Shown: one piece after another, positions 51,908 to 59,361 of the stretch
Layout: every line of letters starts with the position of its first letter
How positions within the stretch are numbered: position 1 is the stretch's first letter
From: Daejeonella oryzae DSM 19973
GTDB taxonomy: Bacteria; Bacteroidota; Bacteroidia; Sphingobacteriales; Sphingobacteriaceae
Direction of reading: 5' to 3'
Assembly: GCF_000422945.1 (NCBI RefSeq)
Contig: NZ_AUHA01000003.1
Span: 248,001 to 312,000 of the forward strand
Length of the DNA: 64,000 bases
Position numbers and translations under genes: made by a program
The notes under the pieces: generated by a model
Seen by the model: only the letters and a program-made list of their open reading frames with translations
What the model was told of the DNA's origin: nothing
The model's database searches: none

Positions 51908-54583
51908 TTACTCGCCTGTGGGCTTTACAATTGAATTCTGTGCATTTTTATTGCTTTCCGGATTTCTCAGCCAGTACAGAAGATAAGGCAAATTGTATGC
52001 ATGTGTCCAACCAAAAACCCTCAGGGCATTTCTGGAATCCCATTCGGCGTACTCCTTTTCGGGATCCTGGGGAAGGCGACTAACTTTCAGTAGAGTTTCA
52101 GCTAACAATTTTTGTGTTGCCGAATCATCAAATTTCACCTTTGTTTCATTGGTTTTTAATACTTCTGCTCTCTCCAAAGCAGTATTTAAAAAGCTTTTGT
52201 CTTTTGTGAATTCATACCCAACTAATAAACTGTGAATCGAGGAAAGATATGATTCCATATAATAGGCTATCGGTTCATTGTCACGAACTGATCTGGCGTG
52301 TTTAATAAGTGCATTTTTAACTTTTTCATCTTCTGTTATCTGGTAATATTTTCTTAAACCCTGTGACGCATATACTTGCGAATAGCTGTACCGATCAATA
52401 ACCAGACTGTTATTCTGCTCTGAACTGTTCTGAAGATTTAACATTTGTTGAACGCGACCTTTCAGATCTTCCAAATATTTTGGGTCTTTTGTTGCATCCC
52501 AAACTTCTGTCATATTCCATGCAGACAGATAGAGTCTTCGGCCCATCAGGTCGTGATCGCCCCAAATGCGTTTCACGTATGTATCAGCAGTTTGCTTTGC
52601 CATATCTAATCCGCGATGATACCCGGTAAGGTAGTAATCTGCCAGCCAGCCCTGAACCCAAACATGTGCGCTTAGTACAGCAGACCACTGCTGATCACCA
52701 TGCCTTTTCCCAATACCCAGGTAAGGGGTTGTTTCATCAGCCATTTCCTTGCTCTGTAAATAGTCAAGGGTAGGGTTAGTATCACCAAAATAGGTTGGTT
52801 TTTTAGGCCAGTGAATGTTATCAACATCCATTGTATGGCGGCTGTTGGCTTCTGCTGCTTTGTAGAATCGCGGATCACCTGTTCTTAAAAAATGCATCCA
52901 AAGCATGTAATCCTGTGCCGGCTCATTATTGGCCCACATTGACCACTTGTTGTTGATGTAATAGTTCTTAAAATCACCATGATCAAACATACCGTACCAT
53001 GGAGCCCAGTTTTGATTGAAAAGAACCCAATCCATTCTGTAGTCCATCCCACGTTCAAATTCCGGGAAATCTTTTCCTTTTGGTGAGTAGGAGCCAAAAA
53101 CCTTTGAACTGGCATACCATTCCGATGCGGCGTGGGCAGCGGGTGGATTTAAAACGTAGTTAATTGACTTTTGAATTTCGGCCGAAGATTTATTTGATTC
53201 GTGGAAATAGTAAACGAGTTCGCTTGTTTTGGCCAGACCCTGAGCAAAGTTCCCCAGGATTCCGTCGTCAGGAGAATTAGTATCTCGGGCAAAGCTCATT
53301 GGTAAAGATTGCGGCGACCATAAAAAAGCAGTAGCCATTTTATTTGCCCCATCTATAGCTAGCTCTTTTGGGTATTCTTCAAAGAAATTTTTGATTCCAA
53401 TGCCGATTCCCCATTTACCGTCAGTAATGTCCATCCAGCCACTTGCTTTAGTTTTAGTAAACTGTTCTTTTTTGTCGGAGAAGAGAGTCGCTGAAAACCC
53501 TTCAATGCGTTTAACATCGGAGGACTCCGGAACGGGAGCGGCTCGGTTGGGTTTAGGGCCGGTTTGAAACAGAGAAGAACTTTTTGAATCAGTAGAAGTG
53601 AACTGATAAACTTTCTCTGTTGGATCTTCCCACCAGTTTCCATCTTTGTACCCTACTTTATGATTTATTAAACCGCTGAGATTGTAGTTTAGAGAAAATC
53701 CTACCGCAGAAATCTGATCATTGGGCTTATTCCATCCTTGTTCAGTACTGCTTTCTTCTGAAAGAATATCTTTGGTTTGGGTAGCGATGCGGGCATGCTG
53801 GCCTTTAATAATTTTATGCTGATCCGGGACACCGGTATACACAAACGTATGCAGCACTTTAACATAAGATTTACCTGCATAAACATGTATCCTGAGTACA
53901 AAAGGTGCTGAATTATTGTCTTTACGGGAATATTGATATTCACCCTCCAGCCGGATGATTCCGTGAAGAGGCCCTGAGCCTTTTTCAATAACACTTCTGG
54001 TAATAATTGCCTTCGACTTATCAATCCCTGAAGGGTCAATCAGATCTAAAAATGAGCCTCTTTCTTTATCTCCGGTGGCGATTACGTCTTTGGCGTCAAA
54101 ACCATTTTTATCTGTATCCAAATGAACTACCTCGAAGAAACCGCCTTTGTCTTTTTTAATTTTAAAATTAAGCGGACCTGTACTTACCTCCGTATCACTT
54201 CCCAGCGGCTGCACGTTACGAATCACAACCCGTTCTCCTTTATAGGTCATTCTTTCTACATCCTCACCATACTCCAGCGTGTAACTATCACCGGCTTCGG
54301 CAAAGAAGAAAACCCAAATCCATTTGATACTGCTGTTTAGCGGTTGCCAGTTATTAACTTCCGTGATCTGAGAAGGGATTTCTTTTCCATTTTTATTAAG
54401 CAGACGGACATGATCAGGTGAATTAAGAGCTCCGTTTGGAAAAGGAATTCCCATTGTAACCGGAGCACCTTCAGCATGATTTTTAATCTTAAGAGGGATT
54501 TTTTCTGAACCCAGCAAAGTGCTGGCTGAAAAAATCATTGAAACGAAAAGCAGAAGTTTCATCCTGGATGTGCGCATAATCAT
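51908..54583 (-). CDS. PcRGLX/YetA-like (RIFT barrel) protein, candidate polysaccharide lyase, copy 2
   Basis: The 891-residue precursor (ATG at 54583; a second ATG eight codons on starts the signal peptide MKLLLFVSMIFSASTLLGS) has the same layout as the copy at 48160-50850. It starts with VTMGIPFPNGALNSPDHVRLLNKNG condensed around GIPFPNGAL, with GKEIPSQI and SSIKWIWVFFF. It then has GSGPLHGIIRLEGEYQYSR and a helix-rich C-terminal half with RHTMDVDNIHWPKKP and DRYSYSQVYASQGLRKY. Having two paralogs within one locus may allow cleavage at two linkage types. The specific reaction is not proven by sequence. Confidence 0.65.
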   Translation of the reverse strand: MIMRTSRMKLLLFVSMIFSASTLLGSEKIPLKIKNHAEGAPVTMGIPFPNGALNSPDHVRLLNKNGKEIPSQITEVNNWQPLNSSIKWIWVFFFAEAGDSYTLEYGEDVERMTYKGERVVIRNVQPLGSDTEVSTGPLNFKIKKDKGGFFEVVHLDTDKNGFDAKDVIATGDKERGSFLDLIDPSGIDKSKAIITRSVIEKGSGPLHGIIRLEGEYQYSRKDNNSAPFVLRIHVYAGKSYVKVLHTFVYTGVPDQHKIIKGQHARIATQTKDILSEESSTEQGWNKPNDQISAVGFSLNYNLSGLINHKVGYKDGNWWEDPTEKVYQFTSTDSKSSSLFQTGPKPNRAAPVPESSDVKRIEGFSATLFSDKKEQFTKTKASGWMDITDGKWGIGIGIKNFFEEYPKELAIDGANKMATAFLWSPQSLPMSFARDTNSPDDGILGNFAQGLAKTSELVYYFHESNKSSAEIQKSINYVLNPPAAHAASEWYASSKVFGSYSPKGKDFPEFERGMDYRMDWVLFNQNWAPWYGMFDHGDFKNYYINNKWSMWANNEPAQDYMLWMHFLRTGDPRFYKAAEANSRHTMDVDNIHWPKKPTYFGDTNPTLDYLQSKEMADETTPYLGIGKRHGDQQWSAVLSAHVWVQGWLADYYLTGYHRGLDMAKQTADTYVKRIWGDHDLMGRRLYLSAWNMTEVWDATKDPKYLEDLKGRVQQMLNLQNSSEQNNSLVIDRYSYSQVYASQGLRKYYQITEDEKVKNALIKHARSVRDNEPIAYYMESYLSSIHSLLVGYEFTKDKSFLNTALERAEVLKTNETKVKFDDSATQKLLAETLLKVSRLPQDPEKEYAEWDSRNALRVFGWTHAYNLPYLLYWLRNPESNKNAQNSIVKPTGE

Positions 54584-54688
54584 TTTGTGGTGGTTTAATA
54601 GAAGACACTTCTATTTGGGAATTGTACTTGGTTTATTTCGAAAAATTGAGTTTGAGGGTCCAAGTAAAATTTGGATGAGGTGAAACTT

Positions 54689-55558
54689 TTAGAAATGCTG
54701 GTTCTCAAGCGGATTGGAATCAAAAAATAGAGCTGCAGCACCTAAGATTGCTACGTTTTCTATAAGCGACTGTTCAATTAGTATATTCTTAATTACAGGC
54801 TTGTAAGGAAAGTCCTGAAGATTTTGCATTAATGGCTCTTTAAAGTATTCAAAGGCTTTACTCACCGAACCACCCAGTATGATGATATCCGGGTCAACCG
54901 TATACAGAACAGCTTTGATAGCGAAACTTAAGTGTTTAGCGTATTGAGCAAATATATCTAATGCCTTATAATCACCGTTTTGTGCATCTAAAGATATCTG
55001 CTCTCCGGTACTATTGTGGGCTTGCTTAAAATAGTTGCCGCTGCAATAATATTCCAGGTTATGATTAAGGTATGGAAGCATACCAAATTCTCCTGCGCCG
55101 CAATTTCTACCCTCATACAGTTTATTGTTTAAGATAAGCCCTGCCGCTACACCGGTTCCAAGAATCAAACCGGCTACATTACTATATCCTTTCCCTCTAC
55201 CATAATGCCATTCGCCGGCAGCAAAGCAATTTGCATCATTATTCAGATACACCGGAACATTAAAATGCTGCTGGATTATTGATTTCAGGTGTATCTCTTT
55301 CCAGGAAGGGATATTTTGTACATCGTACACAATTCCCTGCTTGGTGTCCAGTATTCCCGGTACTCCGATACCAATTGATTTTACGTCTTTGTTAAAGACA
55401 TCATCGATACACTGGATAATTTCAGAAATTACTTTATCACTGGTTCCTTCCGAACTAATTTTTATGGAAGATGTTTTAATCAGATTTTCTCCATGAACCA
55501 GTCCCGAGCGAACGTTTGTTCCTCCTAAATCTACACCAATTAAAAGGGGGTCATTCAT
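54689..55558 (-). CDS. ROK family sugar kinase or regulator-like protein
   Basis: The ATG at 55558 (MNDPLLIGVDLGG) is chosen because it overlaps the MFS gene stop by 8 bases (ATGAATGA); an upstream ATG at 55585 would add nine residues. The 289-residue protein has the ATP-binding start GVDLGGTNVRSGLVHG, IGIGVPGI with NNDANCFAAGEW (the catalytic Asp) and GTGVAAGLILNN. There is no HTH. The usual zinc motif CxCGxxGCxE is degenerate: only CSGNYF-like residues after GEFGMLPYLNHN remain. It probably phosphorylates a sugar taken up by the locus, in the cytoplasm. Confidence 0.85.
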   Translation of the reverse strand: MNDPLLIGVDLGGTNVRSGLVHGENLIKTSSIKISSEGTSDKVISEIIQCIDDVFNKDVKSIGIGVPGILDTKQGIVYDVQNIPSWKEIHLKSIIQQHFNVPVYLNNDANCFAAGEWHYGRGKGYSNVAGLILGTGVAAGLILNNKLYEGRNCGAGEFGMLPYLNHNLEYYCSGNYFKQAHNSTGEQISLDAQNGDYKALDIFAQYAKHLSFAIKAVLYTVDPDIIILGGSVSKAFEYFKEPLMQNLQDFPYKPVIKNILIEQSLIENVAILGAAALFFDSNPLENQHF

Positions 55559-56828
55559 TTTCAAGTGCCACTTTATTATTTCCAAACGATTTCAGAGAAA
55601 TCACTTCATTATTTACCAATGGTTTTGCCCAAAATCCAACACTAACTATATATAATAATGGAACAAACATAAAAGTCATTCCTGCCTTTAATCCAACTAA
55701 ATCACCAATCCAGCCGATAATTAATGGCAGAATAGCACCACCGCAAATCCCTGTAACCAGTATTCCAGATAAGGCTCCGTGGTGTTGTTTCATCGAATTT
55801 AAGGCCAGAGAAATGATGATTGACCACATGACAGACGCAAAAAAACCTACCAACGGAAATGCCCATATTGAAACTTGTGAAGGCCCGAATAAGGCAAATG
55901 CCAAACTGACTATGGAGGCTGAGGTAAATAAAATCAGCACTTTTCGGCTGTCCATAAGCTTTAATAGGAGCAGACCTAGCAAAGTCCCGATTGTAAGGAG
56001 GCCCCAGAACCAGGAAACGGCTGAAGCACCTGCGGTTTGCGGATCTATCCCGTGATATTTATTTAGAAATTCAGACATCCAGTTGGCAACGCCCTGCTCA
56101 ATTCCAACATAAGAAAATATAGCCAGGAAGAAGAGAATGACCATTGGATTTTTAATCAGGTCAATATTTGTTTTTAAGCCCCCAACTTTTTCATCGCCCT
56201 GTAAGTTTACTTTGGGCAATTTTATCAATCCTATGACTATAACCATAAGGAGCGAGGTTATAGCGAATATCCAATACAACGAGATCCAGGGCAATTCCGG
56301 AGGTATAATTGACTCGAAAAGGGAAATAATCAAATATTGGTCTACTTCCGGTTTACCGATATTCAGAACTAAAAAAGAGTATACAAGTGGACTCAAAAAG
56401 GATGCGAGTCCGAAGAAAAACTGTGCAAGTACAGAATTAAAGGCAAAGTGTTCCTGTCCTCCCGAAACCCGCAATAAGGGATTGATTGCTACCTGAAGCA
56501 TGGCCATTCCGACACCGATGAAGAAAAGTGAAAACATGTAAGTGAAATAGCCCGGGGAAAGTACAAATGCCATTGCGCCCAGAAATGAGATAAAAAAAGC
56601 TGCAGCCATTACTCTCTTTTCTCCAAAACGCTCAACAAGAATTCCAGCAGGGATGGACATGACGCCATAGGCGATGAAAAACGCAAATGGAAGCAGGGCG
56701 ACTGTTGTCAGACTTAAGGAAAAACTTTTTATGATATCCGGAACCAGCGGACCCAGGATGTTCGTCAGAAAGGAAATGACGAAAAAAGTCAGAAAAATCA
56801 ATCCAAGCACTAAGTGGCTTTTTTTCAT
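55551..56828 (-). CDS. Sugar MFS transporter (FucP-like)
   Basis: The 425-residue protein has twelve membrane segments and resembles the FucP group of MFS sugar permeases: FVISFLTNILGPLVPDII at the start and MSIPAGILVERFGEKRVM in the first intracellular loop (the conserved GxLxDRxGR-like motif). MFSLFFIGVGMAMLQVAINPLL in the fourth helix follows. It imports a monosaccharide across the inner membrane. The stop overlaps the ROK kinase start by 8 bases, which suggests that the imported sugar is the substrate of that kinase. Confidence 0.9.
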   Translation of the reverse strand: MKKSHLVLGLIFLTFFVISFLTNILGPLVPDIIKSFSLSLTTVALLPFAFFIAYGVMSIPAGILVERFGEKRVMAAAFFISFLGAMAFVLSPGYFTYMFSLFFIGVGMAMLQVAINPLLRVSGGQEHFAFNSVLAQFFFGLASFLSPLVYSFLVLNIGKPEVDQYLIISLFESIIPPELPWISLYWIFAITSLLMVIVIGLIKLPKVNLQGDEKVGGLKTNIDLIKNPMVILFFLAIFSYVGIEQGVANWMSEFLNKYHGIDPQTAGASAVSWFWGLLTIGTLLGLLLLKLMDSRKVLILFTSASIVSLAFALFGPSQVSIWAFPLVGFFASVMWSIIISLALNSMKQHHGALSGILVTGICGGAILPLIIGWIGDLVGLKAGMTFMFVPLLYIVSVGFWAKPLVNNEVISLKSFGNNKVALENE

Positions 56829-56985
56829 AATAATGATCGTTGCTTCAGTGATTTTAAAAACATACAGGATGTTTACACTAAGCAGACGACATAGAAAGTG
56901 AACTGTACTCGCTTATTGAGAAAGTTTTTTGGAGATAAGGTCGATCTCAGGAATAAACCTCCTTAGCTTTCGTCAGGAGACGTTT

Positions 56986-57585
56986 TTACAGAAGTTTTGT
57001 CAGGAGGTTTGCCAGCATCACCGTAAAAAAAGTACTGCCCTCCATGTTTTTTCTCAGCACTTTCACGGCTTCGTGAACACAGTTACGGATCGCCTGATAC
57101 TTAATTGGGATAATCTCAGCAATTTGCTTGTAAGATAGCCCTTCAAAATAATAAAGTACTACCACTTGCTTTTGTCTTTTACTGAGATGCTTCAAAGCCG
57201 TATGCAGATGCTGGTTAATTTCTGTTCCTGACTGATCATTAATTAGTTTTTCTTCTATACTTACTTCACTTTCTTCGATTGGAAGATCTACGCCACGATA
57301 CGTGCGGCCCGCTTTTTTTAGAGCGTCATACAGAGTGTGCTTTAAAGCTCTGAACAGGTAATGTTTAATGGAAACTACATCTGCGAGGTTTTCACGGTTA
57401 TTCCATAATTTCAAAAAGAGATCTTGAAGGCAGTCTTCAACCAGGTCCTCATCAGTCGAAGTCTTTAATCCAAATCTGAATAACAGAATATAATATTTGT
57501 AGTAAATTGCTTTAAATGCAGCCTTATCGCCCGATTTAAAGCTCGCCCATAGTTGATATTCTAAAGATTTATCGTTTAATTCCAT
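56986..57585 (-). CDS. ECF RNA polymerase sigma factor (Bacteroidetes sigma-70 type)
   Basis: The 199-residue protein has region 2 at about 20-90 (FKAIYYKYYILLFRFG, EDCLQDLFLKLWNNRENL and SIKHYLFRALKHTLYDA) and region 4 at about 130-185 (LSKRQKQVVVLYYFEGLSY, KQIAEIIPIKYQAIRNCV). It lacks a signal peptide. It is the leading gene of the locus. The likely partner anti-sigma factor is FecR (47216-48070), five genes away, since no other fecR is in the window. It should recruit RNA polymerase to the susC promoter when the glycan is present. Confidence 0.93.
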   Translation of the reverse strand: MELNDKSLEYQLWASFKSGDKAAFKAIYYKYYILLFRFGLKTSTDEDLVEDCLQDLFLKLWNNRENLADVVSIKHYLFRALKHTLYDALKKAGRTYRGVDLPIEESEVSIEEKLINDQSGTEINQHLHTALKHLSKRQKQVVVLYYFEGLSYKQIAEIIPIKYQAIRNCVHEAVKVLRKNMEGSTFFTVMLANLLTKLL

Positions 57586-57970
57586 GTGCGTTGAGAATCA
57601 CTTAGTTAATATAGAATTAACAAGGTATTAATATTCTTAATAAAAGTAAAATAAATTAAGTTCGGAGAATTTGAATATCCTATTATAAGAAAATAGCTAT
57701 GAATCTTATTATGTTTCCTCGGTTTTGAATAGGGAGATTCGCTTTCTGTGGCTTGCGGGTTGACAGAAGCTGGTGCGAACAGGGTTTTGTGAAAGGGTGG
57801 CACCGGCGGGTGGCAGAGGGGTAATATTTGACTACCTCAATTTAATTGATTTTAGTGGTCAATTCCTTACTTCAAGTACCAGTTTCCATGTGCGGGGCAT
57901 CTACAGGTTTTGCTTCAAGTGAACCATACTGTCTGAATTTCTATCTGATAAAATAATAATCATACCTGCA
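57586..57970. other. Intergenic region upstream of the sigma gene, with a GC-rich patch
   Basis: The 385 bases between the sigma gene and the small PAS kinase include an AT-rich part (about 57600-57715) that should hold the sigma gene promoter. A GC-rich patch at about 57739-57821 holds the octamer GGGTGGCA twice (57795-57802 and 57808-57815). A 65-codon minus-strand open frame (57606-57803) has no recognisable protein features and I do not regard it as a gene. No tRNA-like fold was found. Confidence 0.4.
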
Positions 57971-59047
57971 CTAAACCGCTTTTAAAAAAATTACAAATTC
58001 AGAACCTTCCCCAGGCTTACTCTCTAATTCAATCCTGCCTCCTGAGGAAGTCACCATTTCCTTAACTAAATAGAGGCCGATGCCGGAACCTTCAATTGAA
58101 TTTTCCGCCCTGAAGTATTTTGAAAAAATTTTTTCTTTCATTGCCGGATTAATGCCGGTACCATTGTCCTTTATAGAAATTCTGATCATATCACCTACCA
58201 TGGCGGTTTTGATTAGTATATATGGTGGTCGGTTGGGGGACCTGAATTTGATGGAATTTATCACCAGGTTATAAATGATGCTTCGCAATTTCCGCCGAGA
58301 GAATACTATTTCAGATACTTCCAGTTCAGACTTTATTATAGCTGAAGATTCTAAAATATTAGCTGTAATAGTTAGCCTCACATCTTCTAAGATATGTCCG
58401 AAATTTAAGAGTTCTTCTTCAGTTTTAAATTTATGTTCATCTTTTCGTGAATCGGTCAATTCAGTAATAATGTTACGCATCTTCTTAACACCACTTTCAA
58501 TGATGTTTAAAAGCTGCTTAGATTGTTGTGAATTTTCAGGAGAAAGATTTTTTAAGCGGTCAATTGAAAGGGCCAGGCTTGTAAGAGGCGTTTTGAAATC
58601 GTGCGAAAGGCTATCTAAAAGGATTTCATAGTCGTATATCAACTTTTCCTGTTCTTTCAGGTCCTTAATCCTCATTGTTATTTCTACGAAAGTAATGATA
58701 ACCCCATTTGGTTGATTAGTCTTAGCAATTACATAGGGTATAATATTCATTTGGTACCACCTGAAGTCGGTGGTTTGAATTTCCTTCTCCAGGATTTCAT
58801 TATTTGTAATTACATATTGGATATTTTCAATAATACTGGGAAAACGAAAGTGTTCTTTAACGTCAGTTATTGACTTCCCTAAGTCGGAGATAGACAAACT
58901 GAACTGTTTCATTGCAGGAGGAGTAAATTTGCGCAGTATCAGATCGGCATCAATAAACAATTGAGGGATAATTGTATTCCTGAAATAGTTTTCCAGCTCA
59001 TCATTTAGTTCGATAAGCTTTTCTAGCTGGGCATCTATTTTCGACAT
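57971..59047 (-). CDS. Small PAS-domain sensor histidine kinase
   Basis: The 358-residue soluble protein has one PAS domain at about 5-125 (LEKLIELNDELENYFRNTII and a PAC end near GVIITFVEITMRI). A HisKA domain has His149 in SLSHDFKTPLTSL (the variant SHDFKTP). The HATPase has IIYNLVINSIKFRS, DNGTGI, IFSKYFRA and GSGIGLYLVK. The PAS domain closely resembles the PAS after the coiled coil in the CheB-CheR kinase (both start with LIELND-LxNYFRxT), so this gene could be a fragment of such a larger ancestor. No response regulator lies adjacent. Confidence 0.9.
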   Translation of the reverse strand: MSKIDAQLEKLIELNDELENYFRNTIIPQLFIDADLILRKFTPPAMKQFSLSISDLGKSITDVKEHFRFPSIIENIQYVITNNEILEKEIQTTDFRWYQMNIIPYVIAKTNQPNGVIITFVEITMRIKDLKEQEKLIYDYEILLDSLSHDFKTPLTSLALSIDRLKNLSPENSQQSKQLLNIIESGVKKMRNIITELTDSRKDEHKFKTEEELLNFGHILEDVRLTITANILESSAIIKSELEVSEIVFSRRKLRSIIYNLVINSIKFRSPNRPPYILIKTAMVGDMIRISIKDNGTGINPAMKEKIFSKYFRAENSIEGSGIGLYLVKEMVTSSGGRIELESKPGEGSEFVIFLKAV

Positions 59048-59361
59048 ATTAGCAATTGTTTTAATTGATGTAATTGATTAATCAATTCTATTTCTTCTAG
59101 GATAAGATTGTTTATAACTAGCGAAACAACTTACATATTATGAAAGTTTCAAAAACTTTGTACTATTTTTAATTACTAGCTTCGTGGTAATAATGCATTC
59201 AGGACTATATGAAAATCAAATAAGCAAGTAATAAACTCTGAGGGATGTGATTTCTAACCCGGCAAAACATCCGCAACTCTAAAATCAACAAAGCCGAAAC
59301 AGATTCTGTACAAAATAAATTTTACGGTAGCTTTGCGTGGCAATTCCATAAACCTGTAAAA
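59048..59361. other. Divergent intergenic region between PAS kinase and radical SAM genes
   Basis: The 314 bases hold an open frame continuous with the radical SAM gene back to a stop at 59248-59250, but with no ATG, GTG or TTG start on the way. The region has no recognisable RNA gene. A 14-base palindrome ATTGATTAATCAAT lies near 59070-59083 within the leader of the kinase. Confidence 0.4.

Noticed and set aside
55516-56055. Antisense open frame of 179 codons over the MFS transporter
   Set aside because: It is antisense to a twelve-helix permease with strong family signatures and has no domain of its own.
57606-57803. Open frame of 65 codons on the minus strand in the gap upstream of the sigma gene
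   Set aside because: No recognisable domain, low-complexity composition and no ribosome binding site; it covers a GC-rich patch and looks non-coding.
57816-57830. GAGGGGTAATATTTGAC as a third copy of the LuxR operator
   Set aside because: It has only a partial match to one arm and no palindromic partner.
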